Source of the DNA: Folioceros fuciformis
Taxonomy: Eukaryota > Anthocerotophyta > Anthocerotopsida > Anthocerotales
Direction: 5' to 3'
NCBI GenBank assembly: GCA_049999805.1
Contig: JBNGIO010006162.1
Span: 1-54,524 of the forward strand
DNA: 54,524 bases
Positions 11,089-21,555 of the stretch are shown piece after piece. Numbering within the stretch: the first letter of the stretch is position 1; each line of letters starts with the position of its first letter. A program made the translations under genes and the position numbers. The notes beneath the pieces are model-generated. The model saw only the letters and a list, made by a program, of their open reading frames with translations. It searched no databases and was not told the origin of the DNA.

Positions 11089-13457
11089 TTGGGTGTGTGG
11101 AGCGCAGCTGGCCTGGGGTATGCGACTGGGGGAGTGACTACTGGCACCGTCAGCAAGCTGTGTCAACAGGAGCGTCTGGTAGAGGCTGTTGATGCTTTGG
11201 GAGTCCTGGTGCAGACGGAGTGTTGGATTTGTGCAGCTCTGTTTTACAGTCTTTTGAAGAAATGTAAAGTGAAGAAGGATCTTGTTGTGGGTCGACGTGT
11301 GCATGCTTTGACAGTGAGGAAGGGGTGTCGGATACGTTGTTGTGCAACCACATCCTGCGAATGTATGCTTCTCATGGCAGTCTAGAAGAAGCATGGGTGT
11401 ATTCATCGGGGTTGCAGAACCGGATGCCTTCATGTGGTCTTCCATGATTTCTGCTCATGTTAAACAGGGGCAGGACAAGAAGGCCGTAGCGCTGTACCAT
11501 GGGATGCGCAGGTTAAGTGTGAAAGCAGATGGGCATGTGTTTGCGGCAGTCCTTCAGGCTTGTGCACGGGCAGCAGACTTAGAAAATGGGAAGCAGGTGC
11601 TTCTCGACGTTTTGGCCAGTGGGTTTGGGCGTGATTTGTTTGTTTGCAACTGCATGTTAGACATGTATGCGAAGTGTGGCAGCATGGCGGGTGCGCAAAG
11701 GGTCTTGACGGACTTAGTCACAAAGATGTGGTGACGTGGACAGCTCTAATAGCTGGGTATTCTCAGCAAGACCTGGGTCAGGAGGCCATTGATGTATATA
11801 CTGCTATGCGAAAGGAAGGGCTTGCCGCACCCAATTCAGTGACATTTGTGTGCCTCCTGCAGGCATGTGCAAGTGTAGGCACTATGACTTTGGAGAAGGG
11901 GAAGCAGATTCATGCACGGGTTAGAGATCAAGGACTGCAAGCTGATGTGGTTGTGAGTTGCGGCTTGGTAAACATGTATGCCAAGTGTGGCAGCTTGGAA
12001 GACGCTCAAAGAGTGTTTGATGGACTTGGGCAGAAGGATGTGGTGACATGGACAGCCCTCATCGTAGGATACTCGCAGCAGGGTAGGGGTCAGGAAGCTC
12101 TCGAACTTTACAGTGCAATGGAAGACGCTGGCATTGCTGTACCCGATTCTGTGACATTTGTCTCTCTCCTGCAAGCTTGTGCAAGTGTGGGTGTCCCAGC
12201 TTTAGAGAAGGGGAAACAGCTTCATGCACAGATTCGAGAATTAGGATATAATGTTGATGATGTTGTGGGTTGCAGCCTGGTAGACATGTATGCAAAGTGT
12301 GGAAACCTAGGGGATGCCAGGGATGTGTTTCCAGGTCTGGATCAGAAAAACGTGGTTACATGGACCGCCCTGATATCAGGATATGTAAAGTGTGGCAGCT
12401 TGGAAGTTGCTCAGTCATTGTTTGACAGGCTTGGGGAGAAAAATGTTGTGACCTGGAATGCCATGATCAGAGGATATGCCCAGCCGGGAATGGGGCAGGA
12501 AGCGATTCGCCTTTACAGGGCTATGCAGGAAGAAGGCCTTGTTGCATCGGATTCTGTGACATTTGTGTGCCACCTGCAGGCATGTGCAAATGTGGCAGCG
12601 CTGAATCTGGGAAGGCATCTTCATGCACAGATTGAGGAGCAAGGGCTTCACTCTGATAACCTTGTCGCCCTCAGTTTGATAAATATGTATGCAAAGTCTG
12701 GGAGCACCGTCGAAGCACAGCACGTGCTCGAGGCATTGCCTGAAAGAGACGATGTCGCCTGGAATGCTCTAATTGCGGGTCACACCCGTCAGGGAGACAG
12801 TGAGGTGGTCTTTGACTTGTTTCGCAGAATGATAAGGGATGGCATACAGCCGGACAGCATCACATTCCTCAGTGTATTGACAGTCTGCAGTCATGCGGAT
12901 CTAGTGAGCACAGGGCAAGAGTACTTCTCGGTTATGAGCAGAAACTACGGCCTCTTTCCCACGGTGGAGCACTACACGTGCATGGTAGACCTTCTGGGCC
13001 GTGCAGGCCAAGTGGAAGAGTCACTAGCTTTTGTAAGGACAATGCCCATTCTGTTGTAGTTTGGCACACCTTGCTGGGTGCCAGTCGAAAATGGGGCAAC
13101 GTGCAGGTAGGACTTGATGCTTTCAATGAAGCAGTGAAGCTAGACAAGAACGATGTCGTAGCTCATGTGTTGATGTGCAACATATACATCGACACCCAGA
13201 TGTGGGACCAGGCGAAGGAGATACAGGCTAGGAGAGCAGAAATTGGGGCATGGAAGCTGCCAGGCCAGAGCTGGTCGATAGACATGGACGGCTTGGGCCA
13301 TGCTTTTCTGGTGGGGGACAGACAGCATCCCGATACCGACGCCATACATGCGAGGTTGAAAGAGCTGATTCTTCAATTGAAGAATGTAGAGTATGTGCCC
13401 CACATGACAAGGCACGCCATATCCAATAATGAAAGCAAGGTAATTTGTGTGAGCTGA
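11089..13457 (+). pseudogene. PLS-class PPR gene broken by several frameshifts
   Basis: This encodes pentatricopeptide repeats of the P-L-S type used by plant organelle RNA-binding factors, closely similar to the intact gene at 13923. Coding shifts frame at four places against that paralogue: a 4-base loss near 11325, a 1-base loss near 11392, a 1-base loss near 11703, and a roughly 8-base loss with an in-frame stop at 13057-13059. Typical S motifs such as MYAKCGSLEDAQRVFDGL are visible, about six in total. The C terminus has E and E+ motifs (QSWSIDMDGLGHAFLVGDRQ) and then ends without a DYW domain. A clear ATG was not found; the PPR-like frame is open from about 11089. Sequencing error could explain one shift but hardly four. 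Confidence 0.85.
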
Positions 13458-13922
13458 CTCCTAACAAGACACCCAACGACGTACAACAGGGAAGCAAGTC
13501 CGAAAAAGGCCTTCCTGCAGACAGCTAGTAGACTGTCCACGAGCTTCTTCTGAAGAGTACTGACACGAACATTTCTGATGCACCGGATCCCCAGCACGAC
13601 AGGGATCAGGATCCCGTCAGTCTCCACCTGAGTGTGCAAATCTCTCCTCCTCACGCTGTCGTCGGTTTCACAGACCCGACTCGATTCACAGAACAATTAC
13701 TCCCCAACGTCTCCAATCGCCTGCATCGCCCGCTCCAGAACCAGGGCCTCGCGTAAGAGGTTCTAAGATTACAGCACCAGATCACAGTTTCTGACTCTCT
13801 GCACTCCATGGTCCCAGCGAGCTGGGGTTGTCTTGCCTCAACGGCTTTTGTGGAGCTGAGAAGAAGAATTTTCTGGAAGTGTAGGAAAACGGATAGTCCA
13901 TGTAAGTGGGCCGTGCCGGATA
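13458..13922. other. Spacer between the tandem PPR genes
   Basis: No coding sequence is recognised. It holds the 3' flank of the broken PPR gene and the probable promoter and leader of the next one. Confidence 0.4.
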
Positions 13923-16900
13923 ATGACGGCCCTTGCCAGGGCTGTAGTATGCGGCCGGGGTCTGAACGATGACGATGTTACCAAGCTGTGTCATCAGGAG
14001 CGTCTGGCAGAGGCTGTTGAGGCTCTAGGAGTGTTTGTGCAAACGGAGAGTTGGATTTCTACAGCTCTGTTTTACAGCGTTTTGAAGAAATGTGTAGGGA
14101 AGAGGGATCTCGTGTTGGGTCGCCTTGTGCATGCTTTGACGGTGTGGAAGGGGTATGGGTCGGATACGTTCTTGTGCAACCATTTCCTGCGGATGTATGC
14201 TGCTCATGGCAGCTTGGAAGAAGCAATGGATGTGTTTACAGGGGTCGCAGGACCCGATGTCTTCATGTGGTCTTCCATGATCTCTGCGCATGTAAAATAC
14301 GGACAGGACACACAGGCCTTGGAGCTGTATCATGGGATGCGCAGGTCAAGTGTGAAGCCAGATGGGTTTGTGTTTGTGGCAGCCCTTAAGGCTTGTGCAA
14401 GGGGAGCAGATTTGGAAAATGGCCAGCGGGTGCATGCTGATGTTTTGGCCAGTGAACTTGAGGGCAATTTGTTTGTCTGTAGCTCTTTGGTTGACATGTA
14501 TGCGAAGTGTGGCAGCTTGGAAGACGCGCGGAGAGTGTTTGATGAAGTTGATGAAAAGGATGTGGTGTTATGGAATGCCATGATAGCAGGGTATTCGCAG
14601 CAGGGCATGGGGCAGGAAGTGCTGGGCCTTTACAATGTTATGCAAGAGGAGGGCACGGCTGCACCGGATGCGGTTACGTTTTCCTGCATCCTGCAGGCAT
14701 GTGCAACAATAGGCGCTCCAGCTTTGGAGCAGGGGAAGCAGCTTCATGCACAGATTGAAGACCATGGATATGACCGTGAGGTTCTTGTAGCCAACAGTTT
14801 GATTAACATGTATGTCAAGTGTGGGATCTTGGACGAAGCTCGAACAGTGTTTGATGGACTCGTTGGAAAAGATGTTGTGACGTGGAATGCCATGCTAGCA
14901 GGGTATGCCCAGCAAGGCATGGGACAGGAGACCCTTGGGCTTTTCAGTGCTATGGAAAAAGAAGTCCGCGTTGCACCAGATTCTGTGACTTTTGTGTGCC
15001 TCCTGCAGGCATGTGCATGTTTAGGCATACCAGGTCTGGAGAAAGGGAAGCAGATTCATGCAAGAATTCACGAACAAGGACTTCAAGGTAATGTGTTTGT
15101 CGCCAGCAGTTTGTTGGACATGTACGCCAAGTGTGGCAGCGTAGAGGATGCTCGGGTTGTGTTTGATGGCCTTGGTGAAAAAAATGTGGTGACGTGGAGT
15201 GCCATGATAGCGGGGTATTCACAGCAGGGCATGGGGCAGGGGGCCCTTCTTCTTTACAGGGCTATGCAAGAAGAAGGCATGGTTGCACCCGATGCTGTGA
15301 CGTTTGTGTCCCTCCTGCAGGCATGTGCAAGTGTGGGCGCCCCAGCTTTGGAGGAGGGGAGGCACCTTCATGCACAAATTAGAGAAGGTGGGTTTGATGC
15401 TGAAGTATCAGTAGCCGGCACCTTGGTTGACATGTATGCAAAGTGTGGCAGCATCGAGGACGCCCAGGCCTTGCTCAAGGGAATATCTGAGAAAGATGTG
15501 GTGACACGGAGCACAAAGGGGAGCGAACTGGACACATTCTTGTGCAATCGTATCCTGCAGATGTGTGCCTCTCATGCCAGGCTGCAAGAAATTATGGATG
15601 TGTTCACCATGGTTGCCAATCCAGATGCCTTCGCGTGGTCTGCCGTAATTTCTGCACATGTTAAGCATGGACTAAATAGGGAGGCCATAGAACTGTACCA
15701 TGAGATGTGCAGGTCAAGTGTACATCCGAATGGGCGTGTGTTTGTGGCAGCCCTTCAGGCTTGTGCAAGTTCAGCAGACTTGAAATCTGGGCAACAGGTG
15801 CATGCTGATTTGTTGTCTTCTGGCGTTGAGCCTGATTTGTTTGTTTGTAGCTGTTTAGTGGACATGTATGCAAAATGCTGTAGCTTGGAAGAAGCTCAAA
15901 ATGTCTTCGACAGGCTTCCTGAGAAGGATTTGGTGACATGGAGTACCATGATAACAGGATATTCCCAGCATGGCATGGGGCAGGAAGCGCTTGGTCTCTA
16001 CAGCTCTATGTTAGAAGATGGCATCAGTGAACTCGATTCTGTGACATTTGTGTGCCTCCTACAGGCCTGTGCATGCGTAGGCGACCAGGGTCTGGACATG
16101 GGGAGGCAGCTTCATGCGCAAATTCGAGAACAAGGGCTTCAAGCTGATGTGTTTGTCGCCAGCAGTTTGATCAATATGTATGGAAAGTGTGGCAGCATCG
16201 AGGATGCTCGGAATGTTTTCGACAGAGCCTCTCAAAAGAATGTGGTGATGTGGAATGCCATGATCGCAGGATATGCCCAGCAGGGCATGGAGCAAGAAAC
16301 CCTTGGTCTTTACAGAGCTATGCAACAAGAGGGCCTCATTACACCCGATTCTGTGACTTTTGTGTGCCTCCTGCTGGCATGTGCAAGTTTGGCGGCCTTG
16401 CATCTGGGAAGGCAGCTACATTCACACATAGAACAACACGGGCTTCAAGCTGATGTTACTCTGGTTCACAGTTTGATAAACATGTATGCAAAGTCTGGAA
16501 GCATGGTTGATGCGCAGCAGGTGTTTGAGTCACAGCCCACAAGAGTCGACAGATCATGGAATGCACTGATAGCAGGTTACACTCATCAAGGAGACAGTTT
16601 TGCAGTCTTCGACTTACTTCACAGAATGAAGAAGGATGGCATACCGCCAACTGGGATCACTTTCCTGAGTGTATTAACTGTGTGCAGTCATGCAGGCCTG
16701 GTGAACAAGGGACTAGACTACTTTTCTACAATGAGCAGCGAGTATGGCATCTCTCCTACGGCAGAGCACTACACTTGTATGGTGGATCTTATGGGTCGGG
16801 CTGGCGAACTGGACGATGCACTAGCCTTGGTGAGGACAATGCCCACCCTACCTGATCCTGCAGTTTGGCACACTCTGTTAGGTGCGTGTCGGAAATGGAA

Positions 16901-17246
16901 CAACGTGCAGGTGGGACGCCATGCTTTCGATGAAGCAATGAAGCTGGACGGACAGGATGCTGCAGCTTATTTGTTGATGTTGAACATCTACACCGCTGCC
17001 CAGATGTGGGAGCAGGTGCAAGAGATCCAGGCTAGGAGGACGGGAAGCGGGGCTCAGAAACAACCAGGACAATGCTGGTGGACAGACATGGACGGAGTCG
17101 TTCACAGTTTTTTGGTGCAGAATAGGAAGATCCCAAAACTGGATATATCTGGAAGACTACTTCAGCTAACTTCCAAAACGCTGGAGATATGGGTATGCGT
17201 AGGACATCGGGACTTGTCATCGCAGGTACTGTACCAAATTCGGTGA
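13923..17246 (+). CDS. Large PLS-class PPR protein, apparent fusion of two PPR units
   Basis: One uninterrupted 1107-residue frame from ATG 13923. PLS-class PPR proteins bind organelle transcripts and specify RNA editing or processing. About nine S-type motifs (MYAKCGSLEDARRVFDEV and similar) are present. The first copy starts after LCHQERLAEAVEALGVF with five; then, at about 15505-15525 inside KDVVTRSTKGSELDTFLCN, the sequence restarts with a second copy of the opening block and four more. The segment 14160-14500 is paralogous to 15527-15860. E and E+ motifs follow (VVHSFLVQNRK), and the tail diverges before any DYW domain. It would need a DYW protein in trans to edit. No convincing N-terminal transit peptide is visible, so either the start lies further upstream or the gene is decaying. 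It is intronless. Confidence 0.85.
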   Translation: MTALARAVVCGRGLNDDDVTKLCHQERLAEAVEALGVFVQTESWISTALFYSVLKKCVGKRDLVLGRLVHALTVWKGYGSDTFLCNHFLRMYAAHGSLEEAMDVFTGVAGPDVFMWSSMISAHVKYGQDTQALELYHGMRRSSVKPDGFVFVAALKACARGADLENGQRVHADVLASELEGNLFVCSSLVDMYAKCGSLEDARRVFDEVDEKDVVLWNAMIAGYSQQGMGQEVLGLYNVMQEEGTAAPDAVTFSCILQACATIGAPALEQGKQLHAQIEDHGYDREVLVANSLINMYVKCGILDEARTVFDGLVGKDVVTWNAMLAGYAQQGMGQETLGLFSAMEKEVRVAPDSVTFVCLLQACACLGIPGLEKGKQIHARIHEQGLQGNVFVASSLLDMYAKCGSVEDARVVFDGLGEKNVVTWSAMIAGYSQQGMGQGALLLYRAMQEEGMVAPDAVTFVSLLQACASVGAPALEEGRHLHAQIREGGFDAEVSVAGTLVDMYAKCGSIEDAQALLKGISEKDVVTRSTKGSELDTFLCNRILQMCASHARLQEIMDVFTMVANPDAFAWSAVISAHVKHGLNREAIELYHEMCRSSVHPNGRVFVAALQACASSADLKSGQQVHADLLSSGVEPDLFVCSCLVDMYAKCCSLEEAQNVFDRLPEKDLVTWSTMITGYSQHGMGQEALGLYSSMLEDGISELDSVTFVCLLQACACVGDQGLDMGRQLHAQIREQGLQADVFVASSLINMYGKCGSIEDARNVFDRASQKNVVMWNAMIAGYAQQGMEQETLGLYRAMQQEGLITPDSVTFVCLLLACASLAALHLGRQLHSHIEQHGLQADVTLVHSLINMYAKSGSMVDAQQVFESQPTRVDRSWNALIAGYTHQGDSFAVFDLLHRMKKDGIPPTGITFLSVLTVCSHAGLVNKGLDYFSTMSSEYGISPTAEHYTCMVDLMGRAGELDDALALVRTMPTLPDPAVWHTLLGACRKWNNVQVGRHAFDEAMKLDGQDAAAYLLMLNIYTAAQMWEQVQEIQARRTGSGAQKQPGQCWWTDMDGVVHSFLVQNRKIPKLDISGRLLQLTSKTLEIWVCVGHRDLSSQVLYQIR

Positions 17247-17268
17247 CATTTGTGTCTCTTATAGCCAA
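17221..17268 (+). pseudogene. Out-of-frame PPR motif fragment
   Basis: Overlapping the end of the large PPR gene, a second frame reads GTVPNSVTFVSLIAN, the usual linker of these PPR genes (PDSVTFVSLLQA). It is out of frame with the upstream protein, so the 3' end of that gene joins an internal piece of another PPR unit. Confidence 0.6.
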
Positions 17269-18256
17269 CTGGAAGCGTTCTTTTTTCCGCCCAACATCCA
17301 CGTAGCAATCTTGCGGTTCGCCTTACTGGCCAGGGCCATCCATACTGAACATGTGATGCACCAAACAGCAACATCGACCATGGGAAAGGAACTCGCGGTG
17401 TCAACGTGTGTTGCTCACGTTGGTTGAAGAAGTTGGAGGAACTGAAGCTCCAAGCCTAGGTGCTTATGATTTGAAGGTCAGCAGCACTAGAAACCCTTGG
17501 ATCGGGTTTCCTTAACCCGGGTCTTGAGGGTATGCAGCTTGGTGTCAGGCTTGTGCCATCATGCGAAGGGCATCAGCCACAAGTCGGGCCCGGGATGTCA
17601 CACTCCTCAATGTCATATCCGGCAGCCTCTTCTTCTGATTGATCCGCAGGACAGCGCTGTTGCTGAAAAGGTGATGCATGTTGCCCGTATCTCCTGACGA
17701 TACTCACCTGAAAGGAAGACAGCCCAGGTGGTAGGCCGTCAAGGCAAGTGATCATAGGGAGCAGAATCGTAATACTTGCAGTTGAAGGGGAGCAGATTGG
17801 TGCGCATTGCGTCTTCACCGAGACTATGCCAGGCAAAACTCTCTGGCTGCATTTGATCTGTTTGAAGAGATATCGAGCACAGAGTTGAAGCCTGAAACTG
17901 CATCAACAGTCTGAAGTGGCCAACTCCACACTCTGCGACAAGGTGTCCATGCCCACATTCCACATGGTAGAAGAGAGAAGATATGCTTAGCACATCGCTG
18001 AAATCCCAGTTGGCCAGCCCTAAGCCCTAAACGTTGTTTCTGACAAAAAATTGTTCATCCAAATCTGCAACCCGTGTGATCCACACCGATGGGTCCTTGT
18101 CTGCATGGTTCACGCATTGCAGGTGAGGAGTGAAGGCAGCTCTGATAACCTTGAGCTGCTAGCGAGCTGGTATGACCCTGTTTTTTGAGCAGCTGTCATG
18201 TCGCCTACCTTGTAAAGAGGATGAAGCAATTTCACAATCTCATGGATTGAAGGTTT
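17269..18256. other. Intergenic region, no gene supported
   Basis: Non-coding by inspection. A gccctaagccctaaacg run near 18016 resembles telomere-type repeats seen in plant promoters and could belong to the promoter of the dioxygenase gene that follows. Confidence 0.35.
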
Positions 18257-19592
18257 ATGTTTAGCACACCTGCAGGGGCCAGTTCGATGGCATTCCAGTC
18301 CAAGCTGCCGTTCGTGCCTCTGGACAAGAATGGCATTACTATGGCACCAGCCAAGGCGACAGCTAGGTGCGCCACTGTTTGTGAAGAAACCTCAGCTGGC
18401 ACATCCGATTCATCTGAAGAGGTCACTCTCTGAGGCCGCCACTAGACGATTTGTAGTACTGACGGTGCTATTCACTCACGTTCAGTATGTGTGGAATCAC
18501 AGGGTGACCCGGTCGGGAGTGTGGTGCGTGTGGATTTGGGAGATGATTCGGAGATTGAGTGGTATCCACGATTTGTCAATAGAGCGGAGGCTGACCTTTG
18601 GCTTCAGGTCTTGGACAAAGAGATGCCTTGGACTCGGCCAACCCTGTTCGTTTATGGTCGACCCTGTATTCAGGTTCTTGCGTGCAATTGTTTCCTTCGC
18701 GTTTTGTTGTGGAGCGCCAGGGTGACGATTACTGGACCGCAGTGTTGTTTGCTTCTGGATTCTTAGCGAGCTGATACGAAGTTACTTTTGCAGCCAAGAG
18801 AATCGTGTTACGTGGCTGATAAAAATCTGCCAAGCTTGAAATACAGCGGGCATCAGCCAGTTGCGTATCACTGGGACGAATTCCCTGTTCTGAAAAGGAT
18901 TCTACGTGCGGTGAGCGTCAAGATTTTGTTATGTCCTGTTGTCCACGAAACGGTTCTGCTCAGGGGTTCCGTGTGTTTCCTGTCAGGTTCAACAGGCTGT
19001 GCCAGACACGGAGTACAACAGTGTTCTTATCAACCGGTATGCAAATGGGTCAGACTACGCTGCCTGGCACAGCGATAACGAGAAACTGTATGGCCCATCT
19101 CCAGTCATTGCGTCGGTCAGCCTCGGTGTTGAAAGGGAGTTTCTTGTGAGAATGAAGAAGGGTTACAAGTTGCGAAAGGAGAAGGAGAGGAATGGGGGCA
19201 ACATGCAGGTCCAAATACCAAGAAGGAAGACGGAATCCAACATATTCCCACGGTCGACGACCAAGCCTTCTGACAAGGGGAGGCGCGGACGTGCAGATAT
19301 GGCGGGACCACGAGATGAACCTGTCCATCGATCACCTGGCCAACACGTGGTGGACCACACCATGGGCATGCCTCATACGACGATGCGGCGGCTAGTGCAC
19401 TCAAGCTGCTCACCACTCACGACTGTACATGGTGCTACACCGAAGGAACAGTATTCGTTCGTCCTGAAGCATGGTTCCCTCCTCGTGATGAAAGGCAACA
19501 TGCAGAGGGATTGGGATCATTCTGTGCCGAAACGTGCAAAATTAGCTGGATTGCGGATCAACCTCACATTCCGCAAGGTTTATGTGCCATAG
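18257..19592 (+). CDS. ALKBH2: AlkB-type DNA repair dioxygenase (ALKBH2/3-like)
   Basis: Fe(II)/2-oxoglutarate dioxygenases of this family remove alkyl groups from 1-methyladenine and 3-methylcytosine in DNA. Four exons join in phase: 18257-18421, 18503-18673, 18794-18910 and 18987-19592 (352 residues). Exon 2 gives EIEWYPRFVNRAEADLWLQV. Exon 4 gives RYANGSDYAAWHSDNEKLYG with the iron-binding HxD, then PVIASVSLGVEREFLVR. The C terminus has HGSLLVMKGNMQRDW followed by HSVPKR (the distal iron His) and RINLTFRK, the R-x5-R 2-oxoglutarate site. The stretch between the jelly-roll strands (about 19200-19450) is some 80 residues longer than usual, low in conservation and Arg-rich. It may be an insertion or an unspliced intron (gtccaa near 19208, cag near 19451). 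The exon 2 acceptor was chosen because it alone keeps the frame. An alternative in-frame ATG is at 18287. Confidence 0.85.
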
Positions 19593-19855
19593 CAGATCAC
19601 TACGACTCCACAAGGAATGTTCTGCGGACACATGCCGCGCTTGCTTCTACTCCTTGGCCAACCATAGCATTTCTGAGATTGACACTTTGCAATGCATGTG
19701 TGGCAGCCTCTAACCAAGCTCCTTATAAGTAACAAGACATGAAGGATCTTCCATGGACTTATCTAAGCAAGGCAATAGCCACTATCAAAAAGTAAGGCAC
19801 ACGAGCAAGCCCAGTGGCATCCCACCTCCATGCTTCCATCCATGTACATGTACAC
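19593..19855. other. Short spacer between convergent genes
   Basis: Contains the facing 3' ends of the AlkB-type gene (plus) and the nucleotide-sugar transporter (minus). Nothing else is seen. Confidence 0.5.
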
Positions 19856-21061
19856 CTACGTCCCGCCCAGAAACCTGGATTTGGGCTTGATGGACAGCAG
19901 CGGCATCTTGTCCTCCTCCATCTTCTCAAAGCCCTGCCCAAGCCCCAGCTCCTGGTCATCCACGTTCTTAGCAGGAGGAGGAGGAGGAACCCGGGCAGGC
20001 GAGCTGGTGGACTGCTGATACATCACACCCCCTACAAGCGTGAGTAGCAGGTACACGAGACCCACATTGCTGGCGTGCTTGTCCCAGATCAGCACATTGA
20101 TGATGACGGTCAGGAACTTGTTCACCACCCCGGTGACAGTGAACGCAGTGGCGGAGAGTGCCCTCCTGGCCGCAAATCCAAAGAAGCTGATCGCCAGGCC
20201 GAAGAGACAAGACAAAGCCACGGACAGCACCATCTGAAACCCAGGCTGAGCAGATCCCCGGACGCCCCACATCTCCCCGGTGACTATGGCGAAGATGGGC
20301 GACAGCAGCAGGGACAGCAGGTTGTTGTAGTACACGAAGCCCCAGGTGTTGAGCCCCAGGTTGGACACCATGTGCTTGATGTACACCATTTCGGCGGTAA
20401 TCACCACCAGGTACGCCACAGCCCAGGCATAGGCAGTTACTGTGAATGCAGAGTCGGTGAGGACGTAGCCCACAGCACCCCCCACAATGACAAGCAGCGC
20501 CACGAAAGTTCCTCTCGACGGAAGCGCTTGCTTCCGGAACAGGGTGTCCGCCATGGCCACCAGCAGGGGAGTGGAGGAGCGGAAGACGATGAAGGTGTCC
20601 ACATTCGCGTGCTTCAACAGGTTGGTGTTGGTGAAGATAGCGAGGTAGAAGACGACGGCGGCTGGGAAAAATTGCCTCGCCGTTTCCCACCGGAAGGGGT
20701 CGTGGTGCAGGAAGCCCAGACTCCCCAGACCCAGCACGCCCACCACGCTGCTGAGGTACTGAAGAGCCGTCAGGAAGCTGGGGAAGGGGAAGAAGGTGAT
20801 GGCGTACTTGTTTATCACGGCCAGCAAGCTAGAGCAGAGCGCGTAGCCGACCACCACAGGGACCACAGCGTACCCCTTCCCCTCAACCTGGGTCATGGCG
20901 TCTGCTCCTCTTCCTCCTGCTCCTGCTCCAGCTACCGCTGCTGCAGCAGGAGCTCTGGACTGATGGGAATCCGAGTCTCCCGTTTCTTGCTCAGCGTCTT
21001 CCCGCATTGTGTTTCTCATTAATGGCCTTGAAGTTGGAGCTGGCGATGTAGGTCGTTGCAT
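19856..21061 (-). CDS. Golgi nucleotide-sugar transporter, GONST3/GGLT1-like
   Basis: Members of the NST/TPT family exchange GDP-sugars (GDP-mannose, GDP-fucose or GDP-L-galactose) for GMP across the Golgi membrane. The intronless frame encodes 401 residues from the ATG at 21061; in-frame ATGs at 21019 and 21007 are alternatives, the last with the better context (A at -3). After a variable Ala/Gly-rich N terminus come about ten hydrophobic segments. Strong family blocks are LLKHANVDTFIVFRSSTPLL, YVLTDSAFTVTAYAWAVAYL, NTWGFVYYNNLLSLLLSP and GLAISFFGFAARRALSATAF. YYNN (near residue 243) and GVVNK (near 310) correspond to the FYNN and GALNK signatures of GDP-sugar transporters. The cytosolic tail is acidic and ends with KSRFLGGT. 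The exact GDP-sugar cannot be told from sequence. Confidence 0.9.
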   Translation of the reverse strand: MQRPTSPAPTSRPLMRNTMREDAEQETGDSDSHQSRAPAAAAVAGAGAGGRGADAMTQVEGKGYAVVPVVVGYALCSSLLAVINKYAITFFPFPSFLTALQYLSSVVGVLGLGSLGFLHHDPFRWETARQFFPAAVVFYLAIFTNTNLLKHANVDTFIVFRSSTPLLVAMADTLFRKQALPSRGTFVALLVIVGGAVGYVLTDSAFTVTAYAWAVAYLVVITAEMVYIKHMVSNLGLNTWGFVYYNNLLSLLLSPIFAIVTGEMWGVRGSAQPGFQMVLSVALSCLFGLAISFFGFAARRALSATAFTVTGVVNKFLTVIINVLIWDKHASNVGLVYLLLTLVGGVMYQQSTSSPARVPPPPPAKNVDDQELGLGQGFEKMEEDKMPLLSIKPKSRFLGGT

Positions 21062-21555
21062 AACCCCGCACCCCAGCACGTTCTTCTTGCATCTTGGCTC
21101 TCTCCGCACATGTTGGCCCTCGAGCTGTCAACTGCCGGGCTGCCATGGCCATGGAAAGCGACACTTTTAGCATCCCCGTATTGGCATTCATTTCTCTGCA
21201 TTTCTCCCATTTACTGCAAATCTTTGACTTGAAGTTACAAATGACAACAGTGCCAAAATCTCGGGCGGGCAACAGTTGGCACTCGGCAATCCCCCATTCT
21301 TGCCCGGCCAAGTTTTGCTCGAGGTGGAAATTGGATTTCTTTATTATATCCTGGCACTAGGTTCTTGATCCACAACGGCTGGTGGCATGGGACTGGCTGC
21401 CTCCTCGAATCTATGCATGTCGAGCCGATGCAATGCGTGCTGCATCTTCTTGGATGTTATACGAGCAGCCCTGCTTCGTTTGGGAGTAGAAGGCCATCCC
21501 TCATGTCCCGTCATTCCCCTCTGCCAGGCGGATGCGATTTCCAAGATGAGACGTC

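Noticed and set aside
4449-17246. A functional cluster of organelle genes (TOM40, aspartate kinase, PPR genes)
   Set aside because: Shared organelle destination is common among plant genes; there is no shared promoter or conserved order to support a cluster.
20075-21022. 315-codon plus-strand frame opposite the nucleotide-sugar transporter
   Set aside because: Shadow of a GC-rich minus-strand gene with clear homology; composition is His/Arg/Glu-rich and matches no family.
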